Part shown: piece after piece, positions 21,506-31,615 of the stretch | Position numbering within the stretch: the stretch's first letter is position 1 | Layout: each line of letters begins with the position of its first letter | NCBI GenBank assembly: GCA_036245525.1 | Contig: BTPG01000003.1 | Span: forward strand, 191,190,164 to 191,254,163 | Direction of reading: 5' to 3' | DNA length: 64,000 nucleotides | Origin: Semisulcospira habei | Lineage: Eukaryota; Mollusca; Gastropoda; Semisulcospiridae | Translations under genes and position numbers: made by a program | The notes under the pieces: model-generated | What the model was told of the DNA's origin: nothing | The model's database searches: none | The model's input: only the letters and a program-made list of their open reading frames with translations

Positions 21506-21893
21506 TTGATTGATTGATTGTACATTGCTTAACGTCCAGACAGCAACAAGGCTTTCTCAGGACGTGCCTGCACTGCTTGTGAAAAAAAAAACTATACAGA
21601 AAATTGAATGTATGTCGCCAGCCGGTCAAATACGTTAAATAAACCTACAACATGGGGCCTAAATAAAGCTAAGACCATTTAGCAACACACATCCAATATC
21701 AAGAGCTACAGGCAGTGCAGACAGTTGGGAGAGTTTTAAATAGACAAATACAGGTGAATGGACCAAAGGTAGACAGAAACACATGCCCCAGAATAGAAAG
21801 GAAACCCACCCTGTGGGGCTGACCAGGGTGACCCTGGGAACTAAAAAGTACCTAACCCCACCCAAGTCCCCCAGGGCAGACCCGGGTGGGGGG
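21506..21893 (-). mobile_element. SINE-like repeat S, copy 2, with 14-bp TSD
   Basis: 388 bp, flanked by perfect direct repeats AAACTAACAATAGG (21492-21505 and 21894-21907). The low end is a TTGATTGATTG tail, i.e. (CAAT)n on the minus strand, which sets orientation: the 5' end is CCCCCACCCGGGTCTGCCC at the high end. No tRNA-like promoter boxes are obvious. The duplication and simple 3' tail indicate LINE-driven insertion. Confidence 0.9.
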
Positions 21894-21918
21894 AAACTAA
21901 CAATAGGCATAAAAAGGA

Positions 21919-22301
21919 TTGATTGTACATTGCTTAACGTCCCGACAGCAACAAGGCTTTCTCAGGACGTGCCTGCACTGCTTGTGAAAAAAAAATAATA
22001 AACAAAATATTGAATGTATGTCGCCAGCCGGTCCAATACATTAAATAAACCTACGATATGGGGCCTAAATAAAGCTAAGACCATTTAGCAACACACATCC
22101 AATATCAAGAGCTACAGGCAGCGCAGACAGTAGGGAGAGTTTAAAATAGGAAAATACAGGTGAATGGACCAAGGGTAGACAGAAACACATGCCCCAGAAT
22201 AGAGAGGAAAACCCACCCTGTGGGGCTGACCAGAGTGACCCTGGGAACTAAAAAAATACCTAACCCCACCCAAGTCCCCCAGGGCAGACCCGGGTGGGGG
22301 C
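21919..22301 (-). mobile_element. SINE-like repeat S, copy 3, with 12-bp TSD
   Basis: 383 bp, same orientation as copy 2. Flanked by perfect direct repeats GCATAAAAAGGA (21907-21918 and 22302-22313). Its target begins on the last base of the copy 2 target duplication. Confidence 0.9.
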
Positions 22302-22359
22302 GCATAAAAAGGAACACCAGATTACTCCTCCAGACAAAAACAAAGATATAAACATAGCA

Positions 22360-22388
22360 GCAAGAGACATAGGATCTATGCCTCTTGA
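22360..22388. repeat. Pal-A element, collapsed
   Basis: GCAAGAGACATAGGATCTATGCCTCTTG: the two outer arm ends are joined directly and the inner arm parts and loop are missing. A deletion across a hairpin base would give this. Confidence 0.78.
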
Positions 22389-23038
22389 AGATGTGACGCT
22401 GCTGGCAAGAAAATGCGTGGGTCGTGATGGAGTGACCATGAAAACTCGTGTGACATGTGAATGGAGCAAAGGGACTCCATCGATTGTAGGTAACATTTGT
22501 AGCTGACGAAAACTACGGAGTTTCATCTAGCGGGTGCATAAATGTCGTATATGTCACTGTGCGCGGCCTGTCGATAAATGGACTTCTGATCGAGAAATAT
22601 AGTACCCAACTGAATATTTATTTGCTCTTAACGTAATGACGTTGTATGCACGTGATTAGCACTTGTAACAAAAAGGGTTGGGATAGGCAGGATTTAAAAA
22701 AAAAAAAACAGAACTGATATAGAAACTTATTGTATATATAACAAATACATCACCTCACTAAATGTTCATTAGTTGTGACGCTAAATGACGCTGTGCGGAC
22801 GTAGTTAGCACAACGAAAGGCTTGGGTAATAGGCAGCCTTTTAAAACAGACTGTTGTTGAAAAATATAATTCATAATTGCGGAAATAATAGTGCTGTGTA
22901 CATGTGAACACTGATCAACACACAACAAAGTATTAGGGTTCTCTCACTCTCTAAGTGCTTAATCATCCGACACCGGTTGTCAACACCCGAGCACTGACAC
23001 CCCTCCCCCCCCCCCCCCTCTTCCCGTCCACTCTGCAC

Positions 23039-23108
23039 GTGTGCTGGTCTGCTATTTTGGACCTTACTGCCTGCAAGCCGTAAGGTCCAAAATCACAGAC
23101 CAGCACAC
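23039..23108. repeat. Pal-D palindromic element
   Basis: GTGTGCTGGTCTGCTATTTTGGACCTTAC pairs with GTAAGGTCCAAAATCACAGACCAGCACAC. Apex TGCCTGCAAGCC. Confidence 0.9.
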
Positions 23109-23570
23109 ACTTGTATAAAGTGTCACCTGCAGGCTCGCGAGCCATTAGGGGTGGATAAACAGTGTTACGGGCAGGTGACTGGAATTATGAAACTCCCTAG
23201 CGATCATGGCACTCCACACGTTGGATTCACAACGCCATATGTTTACTTCAAAGGCATTCGGTAGGAAAGCAAGTAGAAGACAGTATTACAAATTTCTATT
23301 AACAAGGGGGGAGCAGGAGGGAGTTTCTAAAGTATTCCTTTCTTTCCACTCGCCAAAAACTGAAAATAATCGAACTTTTTTTTTAATTGAAAAAGGCTGG
23401 GATAAAAGGAGTTGAACGCACATTACAACTTGTGAAAGTTAGCAATGGCGAAAATATACAGAAGCATGTATTTTCCTGTATATCTGCAGCTCATCTTCGC
23501 TTGCAATCTAGACCTGAAATTTCTCTTTTTCCTAAAAGTGCAACAATGGGTTCGATATCCCGAAAATACT

Positions 23571-23749
23571 TCTAACTCATTGTCCCAGAGGTACGAAATA
23601 CCCACGTTTTGGAGTTATCATCTTGGGACTGCATTACAATTCAGGACACAGATCGACCATGATAGGCGCCAAGCTATTCTGCCACCACCCTTGAACTATC
23701 ATGGTCGAGCCGTACCTTGCTGTGGTGTGTCGCGGGCAGAATGAGCTAA
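23571..23749. mobile_element. Pal-B element, asymmetrical deletion
   Basis: Left shoulder TCTAACTCATTGTCCC... to GATCGACCATGATAG, then directly GGCGCCAAGCTATTCTGCCACC. The left hairpin arm from GTTCAAG to GGCGCC is gone. It ends GGGCAGAATGAGCTAA; both TTAA ends have mutated to CTAA. Confidence 0.78.
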
Positions 23750-24092
23750 TCTCAGTCACTGCCGATTCCATATCATAAGCACAATGCCTGCGTTGAGCAC
23801 AGCCCTGGGTCACAAAGGGCCCACGGAGGGATTAGAGCTATATAGGAATTAACCAGTACGCACAACGTCCACTGGCTGACCTCGACCGCCTGTAGGACCG
23901 AACACATTTTGCTCACGGGGTATTAGTTGTCGAAAATTAAATTTATTCTCTCAAGCGAAGGGTAAGCGGGAAGCGCATAGTAATCCGTGTGGAAAGGAAT
24001 GCGCGCTGTTGGGGTGACGACATACCTGCAGTTATTAGCCCACCCAGCTAACTCCACCCGTTGGAGGAACAACTAGAGCAGATCTCGGGGAC

Positions 24093-24158
24093 GCAAGAGG
24101 CATGGATTCTCTTGAGCTCCTACCGTGGCAGGGGCTCATGAGAATCTATGCCTCTTGC
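24093..24158. repeat. Pal-A element
   Basis: GCAAGAGGCATGGATTCTCTTGAGCTCCTACCGTGGCAGGGGCTCATGAGAATCTATGCCTCTTGC (arms only partly written here in two halves elsewhere): outer 18 bp of each arm pair; the middle has a few mismatches. Confidence 0.85.
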
Positions 24159-24374
24159 CGGCGGACACAAAGGGACGGAGCAGTCAATAACGTTGAGTTG
24201 GTGACTCAACGTTGACAATGCGCGGCACTAAAGTGTGTGTGTGTATATATGCGTGACTTGAGCCTGCGTAATTGGATGAATTGATTATTTCTGATCTTTC
24301 CAATTTCAGAGTCGAATGGCTCACATTTTCCTGCTAAACACTAATGCGTCCTGTGAGGTATAAAAGTATCGTTA

Positions 24375-24494
24375 TTAACCCTCTGGCTGTCGGTAGCGTT
24401 TTTTTATTTTTATTTTTTCTTATTTTTTTTGGTCGTTTTTGTCGCGATGATTCCTCCCAGAATCAACGCGACAAAAACCGCTACCGACAGCCAA
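24375..24494. mobile_element. Pal-E MITE with T-rich expansion
   Basis: TTAACCCTCTGGCTGTCGGT opens it; AAACCGCTACCGACAGCC closes it. TTTTTGTCGCGATGATTCC pairs with GAATCAACGCGACAAAAA. About 30 extra T-rich bases sit in the left arm only (24400-24430). The right TTAA is lost. Confidence 0.82.
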
Positions 24495-24919
24495 GATATG
24501 ACAAATATGTCAATGTTTTTTTGCATTTATCAGCATCTTTTTTATCATTGTTGTTGCTAGTGTTGTTGTAGACACTGTTAAGCCATCTACAAATGTTAAT
24601 GAGAATGTACTTTGTCCCAATAAAGTGAAATACCTGATCGTCCAAAATATTTCTGCAATCCCTTTGCTCAAAACTCGTGTAAGTTTAGCTTACAATGTTG
24701 GAAGTTCAAACTGGAGATCCGTGAGAACGCTAGTATGCAGTGTTGTATAATTAACACTTAAGTACTAACGCAACCCTGCCTTCATATTACGGAAAATCTA
24801 CATACACCTAAGTCTCCAAACACTCGTCCTTCGACAACACACATTAGTCGATGTGTGAACTAAACACTATGGAATTTGCTGGGCGTTATAATGGGGGTGT
24901 TTAGACACAGGTAAGCTTC

Positions 24920-25035
24920 TGCCCAGTAAGGAAACAGTCCTCGGGCCGTCGCAGGTCGTCGCTGTTCCGCGTAAGACTGCGCGGGACGACGACGGCCGAC
25001 GTCGGTCAGATGACCTGTCTCTCTGCCTACTGGGT
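24920..25035. repeat. Pal-F element with outer arms
   Basis: Outer CCCAGTAAGGAAACAG pairs with CTGTCTCTCTGCCTACTGGG; inner GTCCTCGGGCCGTCG pairs approximately with CGACGGCCGACGTCGG. The apex CCGCGTAAGACTGCGCGG is a small perfect hairpin. Confidence 0.72.
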
Positions 25036-25163
25036 GAGGAGTCGACCACAGTGGGTTATTCCAAAAACGCCTTCAATGCTTCAGTCAAAGCTATCCATCG
25101 ACAGGAGGCAATGTATATATCCTCCCACTAGTCACGACGATCGATTTACTGGAATATTAGATA

Positions 25164-25230
25164 TGCTGGTCTGTGATTCTGGACCTTGTGGTCTAGAGCT
25201 GTTATGTCTAAATTTATCACAGACCAGCAC
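25164..25230. repeat. Pal-D element, diverged inner arms
   Basis: ATGCTGGTCTGTGATTCTGG pairs with TTATCACAGACCAGCAC; the middle (ACCTTGTGGTCTAGAGCTGTTATGTCT) has drifted. Confidence 0.78.
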
Positions 25231-25385
25231 ACATTTCCCACCTGTTTTTCCAAAACTTCACTCAACCCAAGTAGGCTTTCGACTGTATATATAACTGTAT
25301 ATTTGAGACTTTCTCGGGCACTTGGGTCAAGCGTCCGCTCTATCATTATCAAAGGAATTAACAATTTGCTAGACATCTCAGAGCT

Positions 25386-25988
25386 GTTCTTAATTGGACG
25401 AACTTTTGATCGGCAAACCTAAATCGGAGAAGATCGGCGATCTTTTGGTTTGTTTCTTAATTGAGGTTGAAGGAACCTAGGCGAACTTCAGCAAACCAGG
25501 TTTGCCATGGTTTTCTTTCTTAACTGAAGTGCTTGATTCGGCGTACTTACTGTCTGCGAAGGTGTTCAAAATGGCTGCCGCTATGCCGCTTCGCGATTTG
25601 GTCGATTTTTGTTTTTGTACTCCTTGCAGTAGGGATCCCACAAACAGCGTTGCGCCTCCCACAAATCAATAAAAATAGGTCTTGTTCTTCGCACGAGTGA
25701 AATATCGCCGTCCGCCATAGTTGTTTGAATCGGTGACTATCTTCTTATCTCCAACGCAGAAGAGGGTAAAAGTTTTGACCAATCGGAGAAAAGGTTCGCC
25801 TTGGATCGCTCAACACGTTGAGCGAACTTTTTCTGACAGCGAAATATGATTTGCCGAGGTTCGTGAACTACTTCGAACTAGGTTCGCCGTATCTTTAGAT
25901 CGTCCAATTAAGAACCAACCTGGTTCGTCCGAGATCGTGAACTCTAGATCGTCAGAGTTTGCGAACTAAAGTTCGTTTAATTAAGAAC
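25386..25988. mobile_element. TIR element Q, 603 bp, non-coding
   Basis: Left end GTTCTTAATTGGACGAAC, right end GTTCGTTTAATTAAGAAC. Internal copies of the motif recur (TTCTTAATTGAGG near 25455, CCAATTAAGAACCAACC near 25905), with many GTTCG/CGAAC motifs on both strands. No open frame longer than about 60 codons. Probably a non-autonomous DNA transposon; no target duplication recognised. Confidence 0.7.
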
Positions 25989-26141
25989 ATGCTTTAACCT
26001 AAGTGCCTAGGGTCAAACACATTTTATGAAGCTAAGTTTGACACGCACGCAAGAAATGGTAACCTTTAATACACTACCTGTACAGTCAACCCGGAATATA
26101 TTTCCGCAGTGCAAGGGAACAAACGGTGTTAATCTCTATCA

Positions 26142-26196
26142 GCAAGAGGCAGAGATGGTCATGAGGCCCCGCAGATCATTAGATTCTATGCCACTT
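26142..26196. repeat. Pal-A element, degraded
   Basis: GCAAGAGGCAGAGATGGTCATGAGGCCCCGC left arm; right arm shortened to TTAGATTCTATGCCACTT. Confidence 0.65.
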
Positions 26197-26428
26197 AAAG
26201 AAAGTCAGGGCTTGACGATGACGGAAGAGTCGATGCAGGGACCTACGTTCGTATTCCCAACTACTTGGGGAAATTTGGAACCTAAATCCTGTAATGTTCA
26301 AATATTGTAGTTTCTCATGCCGACGCGGTGTGAACATATTGAACACCAAGCTGACAAAAAAAAAGTAGCCTGGCAGTTCAAGAGTAGCCCTTACATCCTT
26401 TGTACTAAAATAACGTAGGCAAGAAATG

Positions 26429-26494
26429 TGTGCTGGGTTGTGGTTTTGGACCTTACGGTTGAAAGCCGTAAGGTCCAAAACCACAGTCCAGCAC
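26429..26494. repeat. Pal-D element, matched variants
   Basis: GTGTGCTGGGTTGTGGTTTTGGACCTTACGGTT pairs with AGCCGTAAGGTCCAAAACCACAGTCCAGCAC. TGTGGTTTTGG/CCAAAACCACA replaces the usual TGTGATTTTGG in both arms. Confidence 0.88.
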
Positions 26495-26640
26495 AATTAG
26501 TCTTAGCTCAACGGAGGGACATAAGTGGCAAGAATTACTCTTTGACACTCTAGGGGCCATAATCTCTGTGGAGTGGATTATGACACCTTGCGACTGGTCA
26601 AGTTGGGGTGGTCATTTCGGGCCCTGCTCTAAATCGCAGT

Positions 26641-29121
26641 GCAGAGTGCCACACTGACCACCGCCTTGTCCGCTGCAAACTCAGGCTCCACCTCAAGCTG
26701 AAACCCAAGAAAAGAGGCCCCCTCCAGAAAAAGCTTGATGTCGCCAGCCTTCAGCGTGATGACAAGAAAGCTGCCCTTCAGACAGATTTACAGCGCATGC
26801 TCAAAGACACAGTTGATCCAGCAGACTCCTCCCCTGAAACACTCTGGGAGCAACTGAAAACTGATATTGTAAAATCTTCTGTGGAAGTCTTGGGCTTTGT
26901 TAGAAAGAGGAACAAAGACTGGTTTGACGAAAACGACGTGGAGATCCAGGAACTTCTAGCAAACAAAAGAGCCGCCCACCAGGCCCACCTAGCCCAGCCT
27001 TCCTGCCCTGTCAAGAAATCTGCCTTTCGCCTCATCTGCAGCAGTCTCCAGCTCAAGCTTAGAGAGCTCCAGAACGAGTGGTGGTCGAGACTGGCACAGA
27101 GGACCCAGCTTTGCGCTGACAACGGTGACTACAGGGGCTTCCATGAAGCACTGAAAGCAGTGTATGGCCCTAGGCACCTGGTACAAAGTCCCCTGCGAAG
27201 CGCCGATGGACAGGCACTCCTCACAGATAATACCTCCATCTTGAACCGCTGGTCAGAATACTTTCAGGACCTCTTCGGCGCTGAGCGCACTGTTCAAGAA
27301 ACAGTCATCCTCCAAATCCCACAGCTCCCACTAAAGGTTGAATTGGACGAACCGCCCACCGCCGAAGAGACCCACACAGCCATCCACCAGCTCAAGAGTG
27401 GCAAAGCAGCAGGCATTGACGGAATCCCGCCAGAGATCTGGAAACATGGAGGCCCAGCACTGCACAACAAGCTCCATGACCTCTTTCTCTGCTGCTGGGA
27501 GAAAGGAACACTACCAAAGGATCTCCGTGATGCAGTCATCATCACCCTATACAAGAACAAAGGAGAGAAATCTGAATGCTCTAATTATCGTGGAATTACC
27601 CTGCTGTCCATTGCCGGGAAAATTCTCGCAAGGCTGCTCCTGAATCGGCTGGTACCTGCCATCGCTGAAGACCACCTCCCAGAGGGCCAGTGTGGCTTCA
27701 GAGCCAACAGGAGTACCACCGACATGGTCTTTGTGCTGAGACAGCTTCAGGAGAAGTGCCGCGAGCAGAACAAAGGGCTGTACGTAACGTTTGTCGACCT
27801 AACAAAAGCATTCGACACTGTGAGCAGGCAAGGCATGTGGCAGATCCTGGAGCGACTTGGCTGTCCCCCAAAGTTCCTAAGCATGATCGTCCAGCTCCAC
27901 GAGGACCAGCAAGGCCAGGTTAGACTCAACAGTAACCTCTCAGAACCATTCCCCATTATCAACGGCGTGAAACAGGGCTGCGTGCTGGCACCAACCCTCT
28001 TCACCATCTTCTTTAGCATGATGTTGAAGCAGGCCACAGTAGACCTCGACGATGACGATGCAGTGTACATCAGGTATCGTTTCGATGGCAGCCTGTTCAA
28101 CCTCAGACGACTGCAGGCCCACACGAAAACCCTAGACCAACTGATTCGTGAGCTGCTCTTTGCTGATGACGCTGCCCTTGTTGCACACACAGAGAGAGCC
28201 TTGCAGCGCATCACATCCTGCTTTGCAGATGCTGCCCAGCTCTTTGGACTCGAGGTCAGTCTGAAAAAGACAGAGGTACTACATCAGCCGGCACCCAAGG
28301 TAGAGCATCGCCCTCCCCACATCACCATCGGCGAGTCTGAACTGAAGTCAGTACACCAGTTTACCTACCTTGGCTGCATCATCACGTCAGATGCCAAGCT
28401 GGACAAGGAGCTTGACAGCAGGCTGGCAAAAGCGAACAGCGCTTTTGGGCGACTTTTCAAGCGGGTGTGGCACAATCAACAGCTGAAAACGGGCACCAAG
28501 ATCAGTGTGTACAGAGCTGTCGTCCTCACCACCCTGCTGTACGGTTCCGAGTCCTGGGCCCTCTACCGCAACCAACTACGACTCCTCGAACGCTTTCACC
28601 AGCGCTGCCTGCGTACCATCCTGGGCATTCACTGGAGTGACTATGTCACCAACGTCGAGGTCCTTGAACAGGCAGAAACTATGAGCATCGAGGCTTTGTT
28701 GCTGCGGACACAGCTTCGCTGGGCGGGGCACGTCTCCAGGATGGAGGATCATCGCCTACCCAAGATCACTCTGTTCGGCGAGCTTGCTACTGGACACCGT
28801 GACAGAGGGGCACCAAAGAAGAGATACAAAGACGGTCTCAAGAAGTCACTTAGTGCTTGCCAAATCGACCACCGCCAGTGGTCTTCGCTTGCTGCGGACC
28901 GTGACACCTGGCGCTCCACCATCTACAAGGCAGCCGTCTCCTTTGAGGACTCTCGCAGAGCTAACCTTAAGGACAAACGGCTCAGGAGAAAAAACCGAGT
29001 TGCCGTAACTCAGAACCCTGACCAGACCTTCCCCTGCAGCCACTGCGGTCGAACCTGCCTGTCCCGGATTGGCCTCCGCAGCCACGAAAATGCTTGCAGA
29101 CGACGTGGGCAAGCCCTATAG
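26641..29121 (+). CDS. LINE reverse transcriptase (5'-truncated ORF2)
   Basis: Residue numbers count from the frame opening at 26608; its first 11 codons are flanking intron DNA. It opens AECHTDHRLVRC (last motif of an APE-type endonuclease). RT motifs follow in order: GKAAGIDGIPPEIWK (about 270), NYRGITLLS (about 325), QCGFRANRSTTDM, FVDLTKAFDTVSR, NGVKQGCVLAPTLF, and the catalytic LLFADDAALV (about 517). Then come the thumb/C-terminal region (GCIITSDAKLDKELDSRLAK, TTLLYGSESWAL, RCLRTILGIHW, LRWAGHVSRM) and a zinc knuckle C-x2-C-x12-H-x3-C at about 809-829 (CSHCGRTCLSRIGLRSHENA then C). The RT copies element RNA at the nicked target. It is a mobile-element protein, not a host gene. Lacking the endonuclease and 5' UTR it should not move on its own. 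Confidence 0.95.
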   Translation, partial: AECHTDHRLVRCKLRLHLKLKPKKRGPLQKKLDVASLQRDDKKAALQTDLQRMLKDTVDPADSSPETLWEQLKTDIVKSSVEVLGFVRKRNKDWFDENDVEIQELLANKRAAHQAHLAQPSCPVKKSAFRLICSSLQLKLRELQNEWWSRLAQRTQLCADNGDYRGFHEALKAVYGPRHLVQSPLRSADGQALLTDNTSILNRWSEYFQDLFGAERTVQETVILQIPQLPLKVELDEPPTAEETHTAIHQLKSGKAAGIDGIPPEIWKHGGPALHNKLHDLFLCCWEKGTLPKDLRDAVIITLYKNKGEKSECSNYRGITLLSIAGKILARLLLNRLVPAIAEDHLPEGQCGFRANRSTTDMVFVLRQLQEKCREQNKGLYVTFVDLTKAFDTVSRQGMWQILERLGCPPKFLSMIVQLHEDQQGQVRLNSNLSEPFPIINGVKQGCVLAPTLFTIFFSMMLKQATVDLDDDDAVYIRYRFDGSLFNLRRLQAHTKTLDQLIRELLFADDAALVAHTERALQRITSCFADAAQLFGLEVSLKKTEVLHQPAPKVEHRPPHITIGESELKSVHQFTYLGCIITSDAKLDKELDSRLAKANSAFGRLFKRVWHNQQLKTGTKISVYRAVVLTTLLYGSESWALYRNQLRLLERFHQRCLRTILGIHWSDYVTNVEVLEQAETMSIEALLLRTQLRWAGHVSRMEDHRLPKITLFGELATGHRDRGAPKKRYKDGLKKSLSACQIDHRQWSSLAADRDTWRSTIYKAAVSFEDSRRANLKDKRLRRKNRVAVTQNPDQTFPCSHCGRTCLSRIGLRSHENACRRRGQAL

Positions 29122-29149
29122 AATCTTCGTTCGCGAAGTCAAGCCAAGC
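26641..29149 (+). mobile_element. 5'-truncated LINE with intact RT frame and 12-bp TSD
   Basis: 2509 bp inserted in NUAK intron 2, antisense to the gene. Flanked by perfect direct repeats CTAAATCGCAGT (26629-26640 and 29150-29161). The 5' junction falls within the endonuclease domain: only its final TDHRLV motif remains. The 3' UTR is about 28 nt, ending in a short hairpin (CTTCGTTCGCGAAG) and CAAGCCAAGC; there is no poly(A). An unbroken frame of about 826 codons indicates a recent insertion. I do not assign the clade. Confidence 0.95.
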
Positions 29150-29379
29150 CTAAATCGCAGTAATCTCAAAACAGGTCCACAAATCCGTTTCGAGTGGGCT
29201 GAGTGAATATTTAGTGACCACCGCGTTTTCCCTGCCAGCCTTTCGAGGAGGTGTTAATCTTAGAATGCATTACCTAAATCAGGTCCAGTGCCAGAGGACT
29301 ACAGAGTCTACGACTGCTGACGTTTGCAAAAGGAAATGGCAAACACTGGAGAACGCTCTGGCATTCGAATGCCACCAAC

Positions 29380-29592
29380 ATACAGTCGAACCTCTTTTGA
29401 GCAATCACCTTTTTATTGCAAGAAAAACGTGATCATGAAGGACAGGTGTAATCTCACGAGAAGTCCAGAAAGACGAAAGTGTCACCTGTCATTAAAGACC
29501 ATCATTTAGGTGGCTATAGCCACCTATATGATGGCCTTTAATGACAGGTGATTCAATCTCTCATTGGGTAGCCGCTCAAAACAGGTTCTGCT
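29380..29592. mobile_element. Pal-K TIR element, copy 1
   Basis: Ends ACAGTCGAACCTCTTTTGAGC and GCCGCTCAAAACAGGTTCTGC are inverted. Nested inside is a perfect-looking hairpin at 29483-29550: CACCTGTCATTAAAGACCATCAT pairs with ATGATGGCCTTTAATGACAGGTG and inner AGGTGGCTATAGCCACCT. Non-coding, about 213 bp. Confidence 0.8.
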
Positions 29593-30013
29593 GCATTCAG
29601 TTAGATCATTAATTTTAGATAGTGTTGTCTAAATTGGTTTCAGCGATTCTAGTGTCTGACGTCTGCACACAGGGCAGTGGCAAAAACTATTGGCACCAAT
29701 GCATTCGAACGCAATCAATGCGCAAGTTCAGCTCAGTTCAGTTTGGTTTGGTCTGGTTTACTATGAATCTCTCATATGATTTCCACGTACGAGAATCTTA
29801 GATCCTCATGATCCTCTGCAGACTAACAAAAATAACCATTTACGTCTGTGTTCATGGGAGAATGTCGGTGGTTCAGTCTATCCATCTCCACCTGACCAAC
29901 TGTGCATGTGCTTTGCTAGATTTAGACTATTTTCCAAGTCGCCTAAAAAAAAAATCCCCAGCAAAATCAAAAGCGACGATTCCGTCTGCGATTACATATG
30001 ATTCAATCAAACA

Positions 30014-30078
30014 GCACAAGGAATAGATTATCGTGAGCCCCTGCGGCTGCAGGGCGTAATGAGAATCTATGTCTCTTG
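30014..30078. repeat. Pal-A element
   Basis: CACAAGGAATAGATTATCGTGAGCCCCTGC and GCAGGGCGTAATGAGAATCTATGTCTCTTG. Some mismatch. An isolated half arm also lies at about 29790-29822. Confidence 0.78.
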
Positions 30079-30191
30079 TACATTGTCGGCGCCTGCTGGC
30101 TTGGAAACTAGCGTACAGAGCAAAAGACTGCCAAGGCAACGACGGAATGTTATTTCCAAATGCTCACCGTTGTTCACCTTCCTTTCGTACC

Positions 30192-30290
30192 CGGCAAGCA
30201 AAAGGTCCTGGGCCAACGTCGGCCGCAGTTTGCCCGCGCACGGCCGTGCGCGGGCAAAATGCGGCCGACTCCGGCACGAGTGCCTTTCCC
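30192..30290. repeat. Pal-F GC-rich palindrome
   Basis: GCAAAAGGTCCTGGGCCAACGTCGGCCGCA and its approximate complement flank a perfect core GCCCGCGCACGGCCGTGCGCGGGC. Confidence 0.85.
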
Positions 30291-31164
30291 TCACTGGTTG
30301 TTGGCAAGGACTCTGTTGTTCTAAACTTTAAGGGTTTAACCTGGTCAAGATAAACAGAAACGTTTGGGTTTTTTTTTCAAAGCGTATCCCCTACGAAAAC
30401 GGCACAACAATTCTTATGTATTTCTTCTCACAATAGTTTAATTTTATTTTCATCGCGCTAAGAACCGGTTAGAAATAATTAGGTTTAGCGTTTTTACACT
30501 ATTTTGGTGGGTTAGTTTTGTTGTTGTTGTTATTGCTTTTTGTTTCTTCTTCTTCTTCTTCAAAAATGGCATCACACACAACGAATGTAATCTTGTTCCC
30601 ACTGTGGACTCATTAACATTCCTTCCGTTGGTATTGCTGTTGCTGGTGTATTTGGTCTTTTCAATTTCGGATTTATCTTCTTCTTCTTTGTCTTGTTGCT
30701 TGCCTTTATAGAAAAGCAATCTTTCTCTTTTCTCATCCTTCCTTCTGCTGGTATTGTTGCTGTTGTTTTTGTTCTTTGGGATTTTTCCTCTGTTTCCATG
30801 AACATCCTTTACAGAAAGCAACCTTTCTCTTTTCCCATCTGGCAAACATAAGTTCCAATGTCATATATAGATAGAAGAGAAAAACAAAAATCGTGCAGCC
30901 AGCACTCATCAGACGCTATCTCTGTGACCTGCCCTTAGGCCAGGTAAGTGCTTGGGGTTTTTACCCAGTAGCCAGGTAAGAGAGTTCACCTCCAGGGCAA
31001 GGTGAATCTGGAGTGCTGTGTCTACACTTCGCAGGCAGGTAGCCACTTAGCTGGAGAGAAGGGGCAAAAAAAATGCACGCGCCCCATTTCACAAGTGTAG
31101 ACATGTACACTTAGCCCGTTCAGTACCGAGAAAATCTAAACACCCCCACCCCCTACCCACAACT

Positions 31165-31230
31165 GCAAGAGGCATAGATCCTCATGTGCCCCCGCAGTTG
31201 AGGGGGCTCATGAGGATCTATGCCTCTTGC
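31165..31230. repeat. Pal-A element, near-perfect arms
   Basis: GCAAGAGGCATAGATCCTCATG at one end, exact complement at the other; CCCCC(GC)AGTTGAGGGGG at the apex. GATCC/GGATC is the matched variant. Confidence 0.9.
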
Positions 31231-31262
31231 TGAAACCACTTTGAATCCATATCCATGGGACG

Positions 31263-31266
<4 letters not shown>

Positions 31267-31314
<48 letters not shown>
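31267..31314. repeat. T-run followed by G-run
   Basis: About 27 T then about 20 G. On the transcribed strand this is a C-run then an A-run. Confidence 0.95.
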
Positions 31315-31317
<3 letters not shown>

Positions 31318-31514
31318 GTTTGAACTAATGGAGATTGCAGAAACAGTCTTCGGTGACTGGCACTGAACAGGTTAGACTTTCTGTAACCCACTTTTCTGCC
31401 TCTGGTCAAAATTAGCGAAACTGTTCAAGTGAATAAGCATGCTACGTGAATCAGTACTCAGAACTGACATGTGTACTATCGCTCTGATTGTCGAATTATG
31501 TGCTGGGCTTAGTC

Positions 31515-31615
31515 GCACGAGTGGGCCTAGTCCTGCGCAAGCCACTAAGCAAGGTGCCCCGCCGTAGCGGGGCACCTTGGTTAGTGGTTTGCGCAGGACT
31601 AAGCTTACTCAAGCA
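31515..31615. repeat. Pal-G palindromic element
   Basis: About 100 bp. TAGTCCTGCGCAAGCCACTAAGCAAGGTGCCCCGC pairs with GCGGGGCACCTTGGTTAGTGGTTTGCGCAGGACTA. CCCCGC/GCGGGG is specific to this copy and is in both arms. Confidence 0.9.

Noticed and set aside
26608..29121. 837-codon frame as a host gene
   Set aside because: Target duplications, RT motifs and antisense position in an intron show it is a LINE.
30450..30845. 131-codon minus frame rich in Lys and Asn
   Set aside because: Low-complexity translation of T/TTC-rich DNA with no flanking splice signals worth trusting.
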